NCBI RefSeq assembly: GCF_020615385.1
Contig: NZ_JAJAVB010000032.1
Coordinates: 1-64,000, forward strand
Source of the DNA: Jiella soli
GTDB lineage: Bacteria > Pseudomonadota > Alphaproteobacteria > Rhizobiales > Rhizobiaceae
DNA length: 64,000 nucleotides
Reading direction: 5' to 3'
Position 1 is the first letter of the stretch. Every line of letters starts with the position of its first letter. The position numbers and the translations under genes were made by a program. The notes below the pieces were generated by a model. That model ran no database searches, was not told the DNA's origin, and saw only the letters and a list, made by a program, of their open reading frames with translations. Below, one piece after another: positions 8,705 to 16,725 of the stretch.

Positions 8705-9511
8705 TCAATTCTGATCCCTCTGAAGCGCGTCGATCGCCCCATTCAGGGCTTCGACCGATATCTCACCGAAATGCACACTTTGGAGAACTCCCTTGCGATT
8801 GAGGAACAGCGTGACCGGAAAACCCTGGACGCCGTAGTGGCGGGCGAGAGCCATGTCCTGGTCGAGCGCTACGTGATCGGTCGACAGACCGCTCGCGCTC
8901 AGGAAGCGGACAACCGCGCCGGCGCCTTCGCCCTGATTGGCTAGGACGAAGGCGGTATTCGTCCGCTTCTTCGCGGTCTGCATCAGGGTAGGCATCTCGC
9001 GCCGGCACGGCGGACACCAACTCGCCCATAGGTTGACGACCACCGGCCGCCCGGCGAAGTCCGACAGCCGAAGCTGCGATCCGCTGAGCGTCGTCATAGA
9101 CGCAGACGGTGCGGCGAGGGCGGTCGTCGAGGCGACGAGTTGGAAGGCGATGTTCCAGACGAGGATCGCGGCGGCCAGGGACCCGAGTGAGCCGATCCGG
9201 GCCGGTGCCTCGCGCAGCTGGAAAAGACTGACGGCCACGGCCGCAACGAGCCCGATGGGAAGCGAGAAGCCGCCCTGCCAAACCATCAGCACGCGCCACG
9301 GATCGACGGCGAAGCTGGAGAGGTTGAGCAGCACATGCCCCGCTCGGGCCGCGACAATCCCGATGGCGAGGGCGCCGAGCGACCAACTGCCGATCCGGTC
9401 GTCGACCCGGGCGGACAGGATCGCTGAAATGCCGAGAAAAGCGACGATCGCGACGACGGCGGCCAGGCGATCGCCGGCGAAGATGAAGGGGCCGACTGCC
9501 AGGGCGGTCAT
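8705..9511 (-). CDS. Membrane-anchored TlpA-like thiol-disulfide protein with N-terminal Lgt-like membrane domain
   Basis: A 268-residue protein in two parts. Residues 1-135 hold about four membrane segments with a VWQGGFSLPIG block resembling prolipoprotein diacylglyceryl transferase. Residues 140-268 are a TlpA-type thioredoxin fold with the redox motif WCPPC and the cis-proline loop GFPVT. It would reduce or isomerise thiols in the periplasm. The gene overlaps the dsbD stop by 4 bases (ATGA), so DsbD is the likely electron donor. A role in keeping cytochrome c cysteines or sulfur-enzyme thiols reduced, like SoxW in Sox systems, is inferred from the tsdBA context. Confidence 0.85.
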   Translation of the reverse strand: MTALAVGPFIFAGDRLAAVVAIVAFLGISAILSARVDDRIGSWSLGALAIGIVAARAGHVLLNLSSFAVDPWRVLMVWQGGFSLPIGLVAAVAVSLFQLREAPARIGSLGSLAAAILVWNIAFQLVASTTALAAPSASMTTLSGSQLRLSDFAGRPVVVNLWASWCPPCRREMPTLMQTAKKRTNTAFVLANQGEGAGAVVRFLSASGLSTDHVALDQDMALARHYGVQGFPVTLFLNRKGVLQSVHFGEISVEALNGAIDALQRDQN

Positions 9512-11472
9512 GATGCGCCTCCGGCACGATCGGCCGCTTCGATGAAGCGGCGTGGTGAGACCTCGCCGATCAACCGCGAGCCGGAGACCTCGTGGCCGTT
9601 GCGGTCAACGAACAGCATGGTCGGCGGTCCGGCGACTCCGAGGTCCTGCATCAATCTGGAGCGCGCCGGATCGGCCTTGGTGACGTCGACCTCGAGAAGC
9701 TGCAGGCCGGCCATCCGCTCCTTGACGGCGGGATCGGGGAAGACGTCGCGCTTGATGACGTCGCAGGAGACGCACCAGTCGGCGGTGACGTAGATCAGCG
9801 ACGGTCGGTCAGCGCCACTCAGGCTCTGGGCGATGTCGGAGGCGCTTGCGACCTGCCGGAACTGCGGCTCTGCGTCCATGGTCACCTTGGCCGATGCGAT
9901 ATGGGCCAGCGGGCGCAGGGGGTCGTTTCCGCCCGCTGCGGCCCCGACTGCGAGGATCGCGCCATAGAGGACGGCGAGGACGCCCACCGCCTTGGCCAGA
10001 CGAAGGCGGGGCCTGCTGTCGGGGGAAACGACGTCCAGCGCTCCGACGAAGACGCCGACGCCGATGAGAAGCGCCGACCACAGGCTGAGCGTCGCGGTGT
10101 CCGGCAGGATGCGCGAAATCATCCAGACCGCGAGCGCCAGGAAGCCGAAGCCGAAGCCTTGCGTCACCCGCGTCATCCACGGCCCAGGCTTCGGCAAGGC
10201 CCCGGCGCCGAGCGTGCCGAAGGCGATCAGCGGCACACCCTGGCCGAGGCCGAGGGCGAAGAGCGCGCTGGCGCCGAGGCCGACGTCGCCGGTCCTGGCG
10301 ATATAGAGGAGGCCGCCCGCGAGCGGCGCTGTGATGCAGGGGCCGACGATCAACGCGGATGTAAAGCCGAGGCCGGCGCTGGCGGCGAGGCCTCCGCGGC
10401 GGCCGGAGCGGGCTCCAGAGACGCGGTTCGTCCAGGCGGCGGGCAGGCGCAGTTCGAACAGGCCGAACATCGACAGCGCCAGCACGACGAACAGGACGGA
10501 GACGAGGATGATCGCGGCTTCCGACTGCAGCGCCATTTGCAGGTTCTGACCTGACCACGCGGCTGCGAAGCCGACGGTTGCGAAGGCTGCGGCCATGGCA
10601 AGGACATAGGTCGTGGACAGGGCGAATGCGCGCGCAGCCGACAAGCGCTCGCCGCTGCGTGCGAGCTGCCCGGAGAGGATCGGATACATCGGCAGGACGC
10701 AAGGAGTGAAGGCGAGACCGAGGCCGAGCGAGAAGAAGACGGCGATCACCCAGGCGCCACCGCCGTCGCCCAGCAGGCCGTCGATGAGGCCGGAGGGGGA
10801 GTCCAGCTTCATTCGGGTCGCATCGGGCGGGGAAGAGGAAGCGGCGGGAGCAGCCGCTGTCGGAAGGTTGCTGACCGTGCGCTGCGCCCCTGCCGGCCGC
10901 TCCACCGGACCCGGGCCTGGCGCCGCGGCGCTCTCCACGTCCGTTACCGGCGCTTCGGTCCACGGACTGGATGCAGCGGATGGCTTCGACAATTGCGCGA
11001 GCCGGTCCTGTACCGCCTTGGTCGTTGGCTGCTGCGACAGCGGGGAAAGGTCGGAGGGATCGACGGTGCGCGTGCGAGGGCGGTAGCAGATGCCGCCGTC
11101 CTGGCAGCCCTGGTAGGTCAGCGACAGCGTCGCGCCTTTCTGCAGCGCCCTCAAAGACTCTGCGGAGAGTTCCGCCGAGGCCGCATGGTGGTAGACTTCG
11201 AGCGGACCGAAGAATGGATCGTCCTTCGGATCGCCCTTGGGCGTGTCCAGCGCCAAGGGCTGGCCGCCGGCAGTCTCGAGCTTGATGCGGTCGCGGTAGA
11301 GATAGGTGCCTTCCGCGATCCGCCAGGCGAAGGCGATGCCGCCGGACGGGGTACGGTCGGCGGAGAGCGCGAAGGCCTGGTCGACGTCGAGCGGCTTGCC
11401 GGGATCGGCGTTCGCAGCGTTCGGCAACGCCAACAGAATGAGTGCGGCGAGCGTTCGCCTGAGATGCGACAT
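9508..11472 (-). CDS. dsbD: Thiol:disulfide interchange protein DsbD
   Basis: This 654-residue inner-membrane protein moves electrons from cytoplasmic thioredoxin to the periplasm. The signal peptide ends near NADP. The N-terminal immunoglobulin-like domain carries the cysteine pair in CQDGGIC, followed by a Pro/Ala-rich linker. The central membrane domain has the two active cysteines in TPCVLPMYP and GPCITAPLAG. The C-terminal thioredoxin domain has WCVSC. All three modules are present; the linker makes it longer than the E. coli protein. It leads an operon with the TlpA-like gene. The box at 11518-11534 lies 46 bases upstream of the ATG. Confidence 0.95.
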   Translation of the reverse strand: MSHLRRTLAALILLALPNAANADPGKPLDVDQAFALSADRTPSGGIAFAWRIAEGTYLYRDRIKLETAGGQPLALDTPKGDPKDDPFFGPLEVYHHAASAELSAESLRALQKGATLSLTYQGCQDGGICYRPRTRTVDPSDLSPLSQQPTTKAVQDRLAQLSKPSAASSPWTEAPVTDVESAAAPGPGPVERPAGAQRTVSNLPTAAAPAASSSPPDATRMKLDSPSGLIDGLLGDGGGAWVIAVFFSLGLGLAFTPCVLPMYPILSGQLARSGERLSAARAFALSTTYVLAMAAAFATVGFAAAWSGQNLQMALQSEAAIILVSVLFVVLALSMFGLFELRLPAAWTNRVSGARSGRRGGLAASAGLGFTSALIVGPCITAPLAGGLLYIARTGDVGLGASALFALGLGQGVPLIAFGTLGAGALPKPGPWMTRVTQGFGFGFLALAVWMISRILPDTATLSLWSALLIGVGVFVGALDVVSPDSRPRLRLAKAVGVLAVLYGAILAVGAAAGGNDPLRPLAHIASAKVTMDAEPQFRQVASASDIAQSLSGADRPSLIYVTADWCVSCDVIKRDVFPDPAVKERMAGLQLLEVDVTKADPARSRLMQDLGVAGPPTMLFVDRNGHEVSGSRLIGEVSPRRFIEAADRAGGAS

Positions 11473-11517
11473 CCTGGTCCCCCCTGATATGTGCTTCGAT
11501 GCCGGTCGCCTTGCCGC

Positions 11518-11534
11518 CTTAAGGCAGGCTTAAG
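11518..11534. promoter_or_regulatory. PmrA/QseB-like box between dsbD and a response-regulator remnant
   Basis: CTTAAG-GCAGG-CTTAAG is a perfect CTTAAG-N5-CTTAAG direct repeat; each half is itself palindromic, so it reads the same both ways. It is 46 bases from dsbD and 51 bases from the response-regulator start, a good place to control both divergent genes. Compare 6494-6510. Confidence 0.65.
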
Positions 11535-11584
11535 CCCGGACGGGGGAGGCGAGGGCATAACGAAGAGGTGAGGGCGGCGGACGG

Positions 11585-11773
11585 ATGCGCATCCTGATCG
11601 TCGAAGACGACGATATCCCGGGCGACGGGCTGATGGCCCGGCTGGCGGTGAACGGCTTTACGCCGGACCTTGCCGCCGAGGTCGGCGCGGCGCTGATGGC
11701 CGGCAGCTTCTCCGCCGTCGCGCTCGACGTCATGCTGCCGGCCGCCCAGCGGCTGCGCGGCAGCGCCCTATGA
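11585..11773 (+). pseudogene. OmpR-family response regulator, truncated receiver domain
   Basis: MRILIVEDDD, GDGLMARLAVNGF and ALDVMLP are the first 55 residues of a QseB/PmrA-type receiver domain: acidic pocket EDDD and phospho-acceptor Asp in LDVMLP. After ML-P the sequence turns to AAQRLRGSAL and stops. The rest of the receiver, the DNA-binding domain and any sensor kinase are missing. A close relative elsewhere in the genome would be needed to use the neighbouring boxes. Confidence 0.8.
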
Positions 11774-11977
11774 GAGGAAAAGATCCGAGGCCGTCGCTGC
11801 CAGGATGGCGAGGCGGGAAGGAAAGCGTTTCGATGACATCGTTTGGAGCCTCCGGTTGACGGCGGGGAGCTTCTCCTTGCGAGCGCCCTTCGCTCAGCGA
11901 GCTTTCCGCCGCCGCAGGCAGGGCCTTTTTGGTCCCGGGCGCGTGGTTGTTTCCGGATCCCCCGCCGCCCTGGGGCT

Positions 11978-12493
11978 TTAGGCGCCGCCTTCCGGCGGCC
12001 CGGGGGAGGCTGCCTTGACGACGCTGATCGCGCCGTTGCGTTCCAGAAATGCCTCGGCAACCTCGGCGACGTTCGATACCCCCTTAAGGCGCAGACTTTC
12101 CGCGAGGTCGCGTTCACCGAGCCTTGCCCGACGCATCGCCTGCCAGTCTACCGTTCCGTTCCGCACCAACTGAATTGCACGCCCCTTCGCCAAGCGTGAC
12201 AGCCATTGTGACCGCGGCGCGAGGGCGGAGAGCGCCGCGTACAGGCCCGCCAGCACCGCCGTGGCGGCAAGCACGGGGATCAGCGGCGCGTTAGCGGTGA
12301 GGGCCCGGCTGAGGCTCGAACCGAGGACAACCGTGACGACGATGTCGAGCGCTGCGGTGCCGCCGAACGCCTTGCGAGGCAAAAGCCGATAGAGGACCAG
12401 AGCATAGGCGAAGACGAGGACGGCCCGGTCGCACATCTGCCACCAGGCAATCGGTCCGGAGGCATCCCCGAAAACGAAGCGGAAGAGTTCCAT
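11978..12493 (-). CDS. DUF421 (YetF-like) membrane protein
   Basis: A 171-residue protein with three N-terminal membrane helices (about 22-40, 45-65, 72-92) and a C-terminal soluble DUF421 domain with the family phrases RGRAIQLVRNG-like and LRLKGVSNVAEVAEAFLERNG. The molecular function of DUF421 is not established. It closes the minus-strand run behind the persulfide genes after a 101-base gap, so it may be part of that unit. The start at 12493 is set by the family N-terminus; frames extending upstream are not conserved-looking. Confidence 0.8.
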   Translation of the reverse strand: MELFRFVFGDASGPIAWWQMCDRAVLVFAYALVLYRLLPRKAFGGTAALDIVVTVVLGSSLSRALTANAPLIPVLAATAVLAGLYAALSALAPRSQWLSRLAKGRAIQLVRNGTVDWQAMRRARLGERDLAESLRLKGVSNVAEVAEAFLERNGAISVVKAASPGPPEGGA

Positions 12494-12594
12494 CCAAGGG
12501 TCCAAGAGACGGCGGGTCGTCTTAGCCCAGCGCTTCCTCTCCCCAACATCGGCATCGTCCGACGCGACGCCCCGACGATGCCGGTGGTTGGGGT

Positions 12595-12717
12595 TCAGCG
12601 GCGCAGGTATTTCACCAGGGCCGCGAGAACCAGCACGATGACGACGAGCCACAGGAGGCCCCATGCTCCCATGCCGAAGGGCATCCATCCGCCCATGTCG
12701 TATCCCCTGTCCATCAT
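12595..12717 (-). CDS. Small single-pass membrane protein (40 aa)
   Basis: MMDRGYDMGGWMPFGMGAWG leads into a strongly hydrophobic helix (LLWLVVIVLVLAALV) and the basic end KYLRR. Its ATG overlaps the rhodanese stop (ATGA), so it is very probably translated with that gene. I do not recognise a named family. The Met/Gly-rich head plus one helix resembles the small SHOCT-type membrane peptides often found near redox and metal genes. It is short but the coupling and composition are convincing. Confidence 0.65.
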   Translation of the reverse strand: MMDRGYDMGGWMPFGMGAWGLLWLVVIVLVLAALVKYLRR

Positions 12718-13103
12718 CGACCTTCTCCTTCCCCGCCTTCGACCGGCCGTCCGGCCTCTCGCCAACCCTTGAGGCCACCTTCAATCGAACGGGCGGTGTA
12801 ACCCATCTCCGTAAGCGTTGCGGCCGCCAAACTCGCCCGTGCGCCGGATGCGCAGAGGACGTGGACGGGCCGGCCTTCGGCATGGGCCGCGTGAAGCGCC
12901 TTCTCGCCGCCTTCGTTGGTGAGGTCGGCCTTGGCTTCCAGAAACCCGCGAGGCACGTGGAGTGCGCCGGACACGCGGCCGTCGTCGGCGAGTTCGTGTG
13001 CTTCGCGAACGTCGAGAAGCAGACCATTGGCATCGGTCGGCGAGATCGCTCCGCCGGTCTTCTCCTTCGCCGCGGCCACAAAATCCTTCATCGTCTTGGT
13101 CAT
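12714..13103 (-). CDS. Rhodanese-like sulfurtransferase
   Basis: A single rhodanese domain of 129 residues. It has LLLDVREAHE near residue 28, the active-site loop with cysteine in LCASGARA (about residue 83), and the closing GGLKGW motif. It probably handles persulfide or thiosulfate sulfur transfer in the cytoplasm. It lies 11 bases behind the MBL persulfide dioxygenase-like gene, a classic partnership (ETHE1 with rhodanese), and overlaps the small membrane protein gene. Expression is likely set by the BigR-like repressor upstream. Confidence 0.9.
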   Translation of the reverse strand: MTKTMKDFVAAAKEKTGGAISPTDANGLLLDVREAHELADDGRVSGALHVPRGFLEAKADLTNEGGEKALHAAHAEGRPVHVLCASGARASLAAATLTEMGYTARSIEGGLKGWREAGRPVEGGEGEGR

Positions 13104-13114
13104 TGGGTTCTCCC

Positions 13115-14008
13115 TCAGAAACGATTCGCGGGGATCTTCAGATAAACGTTGCCGTCGGCCTCGGCAGGCGGAAGCCGACCCGCCCTCAGGTTGATCTGAA
13201 GCGCGTGGAGCATCCGGTCGGGGAGCGAGAGCGTGGCGTCGCGCTCGGTGCGCGTCCTGACGAACTCGTCCTTCGTGATGCCGTCCCGGACGTGCTTGTT
13301 GGCCTTCCTGTGCTCGGCGACCATGGCTTCCCAGCGGATCTCGTCGCGGCCGTCGGCGCCGTAGTCATGGCCGACGAAGAGCCTGGTCCGCGGCGGCAGG
13401 GACAGGATCTCCTGGATCGAATCCCAGAGCATCCCGGCATCGCCGCCGGGAAAGTCCGCGCGGCTCGAGCCCATGTCCGGATACATCAGCGTGTCGTGCA
13501 CGAAGGCCGCATCTCCGACGATGTAGGTCACCGAACCGAGCGTATGGCCGGGAGAGAGGAGAACCCGCACCTCGAGCGAGCCCACAGGAAAGGTCGCGCC
13601 GTCGGCAAACAGATCGTCGAAGTCCCGGGCCGGGTCGAACGCATCGGGAAGATTGTAAAGTTCGCGCCAGAGATCGGCGATCTCCAGCACCTTTTCTCCG
13701 ATGGCGTTCGGCACGCCCAGCTTGTCCTTCAGATAGGCGGACGCCATGACGTGGTCGGCGTGCGGATGGGTGTCGAGCACGCGCTCGATCGTGATCCCCT
13801 GCCGTGCGGCGAAGTCGAGGATCTCGTCGGCGCTGTCGAAGCTTGTTCGTGCCTCGGCCGGGTCGAAGTCCTGGACAACGTCGATCAGGACGCCCTTTCG
13901 GGTCTGCGGATCGGCGACGAGATACTGGATCGAGCCCGTGTCCTTTTCGTAGAATCCCCAGACATCGGGCGACCCGGCGCCGCTCGAAGGGCTGTGGCGG
14001 GTCAGCAT
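13115..14008 (-). CDS. MBL-fold persulfide dioxygenase-like protein (ETHE1/Blh type)
   Basis: A 297-residue metallo-beta-lactamase-fold protein close to ETHE1/Blh persulfide dioxygenases, which oxidise glutathione persulfide to sulfite with one iron. Metal ligands are visible in THPHADH (HxHxDH), SPGHTLGS and VGHDYG. The N-terminus FYEKDTGSIQYLVADP is typical of the family. ATG 14008 follows a good ribosome site (AAGGAGG). It heads the minus-strand run and faces the BigR-like repressor gene across 55 bases, as in Agrobacterium and Xylella bigR-blh loci. It lacks the DUF442 fusion of some Blh proteins. Confidence 0.9.
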   Translation of the reverse strand: MLTRHSPSSGAGSPDVWGFYEKDTGSIQYLVADPQTRKGVLIDVVQDFDPAEARTSFDSADEILDFAARQGITIERVLDTHPHADHVMASAYLKDKLGVPNAIGEKVLEIADLWRELYNLPDAFDPARDFDDLFADGATFPVGSLEVRVLLSPGHTLGSVTYIVGDAAFVHDTLMYPDMGSSRADFPGGDAGMLWDSIQEILSLPPRTRLFVGHDYGADGRDEIRWEAMVAEHRKANKHVRDGITKDEFVRTRTERDATLSLPDRMLHALQINLRAGRLPPAEADGNVYLKIPANRF

Positions 14009-14030
14009 GAGTGCCTCCTTCTTCAGTCTT

Positions 14031-14063
14031 GCATCTGAATGCGTTACGCGGCATCTATGATGC
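14031..14063. promoter_or_regulatory. Dyad elements in the bigR-blh divergent promoter
   Basis: GCATCTGAATGC (14031-14042) and GCATCTATGATGC (14051-14063) are adjacent dyads sharing the GCATCT half, in the 55-base space between the two divergent starts. The second abuts the repressor ATG. This is where a BigR/SqrR dimer would block both genes, but the bases do not match a consensus I can quote with certainty. Confidence 0.4.
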
Positions 14064-14387
14064 ATGTCTAATTTAGCAAGTGATGATATTATAAAGTTGG
14101 AGCAGCGCTCGGAGGAGGTCGCCGCCATCCTCTCGTTGATCGCCAACCCGGTCAGGCTACGGATCCTCTGCCTCCTCGCAAAGCAGGAGATGCAGGTGGG
14201 AGCGCTCGCCAGTGCCGTCGGTGTCAGCCAGTCTGCGCTTTCCCAGCATCTGGCCAAGCTGAGGGCTGGCGGGGCGGTGGAAACGCGCCGCGACCGTCAG
14301 GCCGTCCACTACCGTCTTGCCGAGGGCGAGGTCCGCGCCATCATGGGCAGCCTCTACGAGATCTTCTGCAAAGTCCGGGAAACGTAG
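14064..14387 (+). CDS. bigR: ArsR-family persulfide-sensing repressor (BigR/SqrR-like)
   Basis: A 107-residue winged-helix repressor: HTH in VGALASAVGVSQSALSQHLAKL and wing with RRDRQAVHYRL. It has just two cysteines, Cys36 (RILCLLAK) and Cys102 (EIFCKV), 66 residues apart. That is the spacing of the redox pair in BigR and SqrR, which form a di- or polysulfide link when reactive sulfur rises and release DNA. No ArsR metal-binding ELCVCD motif is present. It is divergent from the persulfide dioxygenase gene, its expected target, and so probably controls 11978-14008 and itself. Confidence 0.85.
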   Translation: MSNLASDDIIKLEQRSEEVAAILSLIANPVRLRILCLLAKQEMQVGALASAVGVSQSALSQHLAKLRAGGAVETRRDRQAVHYRLAEGEVRAIMGSLYEIFCKVRET

Positions 14388-14495
14388 GAGATGGCCGGCC
14401 GCCGGAAACGGGCTTACATTTCGGCTGCGATATCGGTAGCAGTCGCGGCAGGTACCCGATACCGCCGCGAAACGCCCGGCGGGACAACGGGTTGA

Positions 14496-14571
14496 TGGTG
14501 GGCGGTGAGAGGCTCGAACTCCCGACATCCTCGGTGTAAACGAGGCGCTCTACCAGCTGAGCTAACCGCCC
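14496..14571 (-). tRNA. tRNA-Val (anticodon TAC)
   Basis: On the minus strand GGGCGGT (acceptor) pairs with ACCGCCC, followed by discriminator A and an encoded CCA. The D arm (GCTCAGCTGGTAGAGC), anticodon loop TTTACAC with TAC, and T arm with GTTCGAGCC are all intact. IS3 debris starts 200 bases to the right, so it may have been an integration neighbourhood. Confidence 0.95.
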
Positions 14572-14769
14572 GTGCCTGTGCCATAGGGGTTTCTGGCCTT
14601 CTCCGTCAAGGCCGGTTTCCCCGTATGTTCCCGGTCATTACGCTCGTTTCGGATTACTCCGGATTTCGCGATCGGGGTTTGTTCACGTCCGGCGGAAGCG
14701 GCTTCAGCCCGCGCACCCTGGTTCATGATACTGATTGGACTTGCCCCGTTTTAGTGGGGAGCGTTTTGG

Positions 14770-14946
14770 TCATGCGACGGCCCGTCGTTCGAACTGGACG
14801 GGGCTGATGAAGTCGAGCGTGGAATGCCGTCGGACGGGGTTGTAGAAGCTGTCGATGTAGTGACCGAAGGCCGCCTTCGCCTCGGTCCTGGTCTGGAAGA
14901 CGGTCCGCCAGACCAGCTCGGATTTCAACGTCTTGAAGAAGGTCTC
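14770..14946 (-). mobile_element. IS3-family transposase (OrfB) C-terminal scrap
   Basis: The last 58 residues of an IS3-group transposase are readable on the minus strand: FFKTLKSELVW, FGHYIDSFYNPVRRHSTLDF and SPVQFERRA, with stop at 14770. Upstream in frame the sequence is unrelated, so the catalytic DDE part is gone. With the scrap at 6160-6300 it brackets the sulfur/redox island. Confidence 0.8.
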
Positions 14947-15160
14947 GGCTTCGGCGCCGTCGTCACCAGCCTGATCTTCCTGAGCGTCATCGCCGCCTTC
15001 GTGACCTCGATCACTTTCACCGGCAGGGATCAGGAGATGGTCGCCGCGGAGGCGTCCGGCTGCCTCGGACACAAGCCTATGCAGTCTGGCAGGCCTGGAT
15101 GAGCCGCCCAAACCCGCCGCCTCCTTCGCGCGGAGCGGCGGGCCCAGGCTTGATCGACGG

Positions 15161-16693
15161 TCAGTTCAGACGCGGCTGCCCCGACGTGTCCTGGTACCAG
15201 TCGAAGGGACGGTCGCCGGTGTTGACCATGACGCTCTTGACCTCGAAGTGGTCGTCGAAGGATTCCGGGCCGAACTCCCGTCCGATGCCCGAGAGCTTGA
15301 CTCCGCCCCAGGGTGAGGCCGGGTCCAGGCGATGGTGGTCGTTGATCCAGACGATGCCGCATTCGATCGCCGCTGCGACCCTGTGGGCCCTTGCGACGTC
15401 CCGCGTGCGGATCGCCGCGGCGAGCCCGAACGGAGAATTGTTGGCGAGCGCGATCGCCTCTTCCTCCGTGTGGAACTTCGTTACCGAGGTGAAGGGACCG
15501 AACACCTCCTCCTGGAAGATCCGCATCTCCGGCGCGACGTCAGCGAAGACGGTCGGCTGGACAAAGTAGCCGCCGCTGTCGGCGAGGTCGGCAGGAATTT
15601 CTCCTCCCGCCACCAGTCGAGCCCCCTCATCGAGACCGGCGCGGACATAGCTTAGAACGCGCTGGCGCTGTTTCTCCGAGATCACCGGGCCAAGCTGCGT
15701 TTCGGGCTTCGTCGGATCGCCGATCTTGATCGCTTTCGCCTTCGCCGCGAGCTTTTCGACGAACTCGTCGTAGACGTCGGCATGGACGATATGCCGGCTG
15801 CCGCAGACGCAGGTCTGGCCAGCGCCGATGAAGGCGCCGAAGGCGGCGTAGTTGACGGCGCGGTCGACGTCGAAGTCGGGGAACACGACCACAGGCGTCT
15901 TGCCGCCGAGTTCCAGCGTCTGATGGGCGAAGTGGCGGCCGGCCTGGGCGCCGGCGATCTGCCCGGCCTCCGTGCCGCCGGTCAGAACGAGCTTGTTGAG
16001 GTTCTCGTGTCCACACAGAGCCTTGCCGGTCGTCGGTCCGAGGCCGGTGACGATGTTGAAGACACCGTCCGGAAGTCCCGCCTCGGTGAAGATGCGGGCC
16101 AGCGCCAGGGTCGTCAGAGGCGTGTATTCCGACGGCTTGACGACTGTGGTGCAGCCGGAGGCGAAGACCGGGGCGAGGCTCTTGCACATGATCATCAGCG
16201 GGTGGTTGAAGGGCGTGCAGTTGCCGACGACACCGATCGGCCGGCGCAGCGTGTAGTTCAGATAGTCTCCCTCGACCGGGATGACCGCATCGCGGCGCGC
16301 CAGGGCGAGGCCGGCATTGTAGCGGAAGAAGTCGGGCAGGCGGCGAAGCTGCGCCCGCGTCTCGTTGAGCGGCCGGCCATTGTTCATCGTCTCGAGCGTG
16401 TAGAGCTCGTCGAGATGGCTCTCGAAAGCGTCGGCGAGCTTGTTGACGAGGCGCGCGCGGGTCCGCAGCTCCATCTTGCCCCACTCGTCGCTCTCGAAGG
16501 CGCGGCGGGCGCTCTTCACCGCCCGGTCGACATCGGCCTGCGTGGCATGCGGGATACGGGCGATCACCTCGCCGTTTGCCGGATTGCGGACGTCGATCAG
16601 CTCACCCGTCTCGCCGGCGACTTCGCCGCCGTCGATATAGAGCCCATGGACCTCCACCTCCTTCGAGGCGCTGACTTTTGCTGCGGCGGACAT
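15161..16693 (-). CDS. NAD(P)-dependent aldehyde dehydrogenase
   Basis: A 510-residue ALDH-superfamily enzyme oxidising an aldehyde to an acid. Visible motifs: cofactor-site block GNCTPFNHP...VKPSEYTP, catalytic Glu in LELGGK, and catalytic Cys in GQTCVCGSR; C-terminal PWGGVKLSGIGREFG is also typical. Length is normal. ATG 16693 follows an AGGGAGAT site. It shares its strand with the GntR gene 32 bases upstream and faces a Liv importer operon, so it probably acts on an aldehyde made from the imported compound. The substrate is unknown. Confidence 0.9.
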   Translation of the reverse strand: MSAAAKVSASKEVEVHGLYIDGGEVAGETGELIDVRNPANGEVIARIPHATQADVDRAVKSARRAFESDEWGKMELRTRARLVNKLADAFESHLDELYTLETMNNGRPLNETRAQLRRLPDFFRYNAGLALARRDAVIPVEGDYLNYTLRRPIGVVGNCTPFNHPLMIMCKSLAPVFASGCTTVVKPSEYTPLTTLALARIFTEAGLPDGVFNIVTGLGPTTGKALCGHENLNKLVLTGGTEAGQIAGAQAGRHFAHQTLELGGKTPVVVFPDFDVDRAVNYAAFGAFIGAGQTCVCGSRHIVHADVYDEFVEKLAAKAKAIKIGDPTKPETQLGPVISEKQRQRVLSYVRAGLDEGARLVAGGEIPADLADSGGYFVQPTVFADVAPEMRIFQEEVFGPFTSVTKFHTEEEAIALANNSPFGLAAAIRTRDVARAHRVAAAIECGIVWINDHHRLDPASPWGGVKLSGIGREFGPESFDDHFEVKSVMVNTGDRPFDWYQDTSGQPRLN

Positions 16694-16725
16694 GATATCT
16701 CCCTGTCTGCGGTTGGCTGCGGCGC

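Noticed and set aside
11978-13081. A longer 367-residue version of the DUF421 protein
   Set aside because: The upstream part is antisense-like over the rhodanese and the small membrane protein genes; the family N-terminus begins at 12493.
14824-15102. Plus-strand 92-residue frame with a hydrophobic stretch between two IS/gene borders
   Set aside because: Half of it is antisense to the IS3 transposase fragment and no ribosome site or family is evident.
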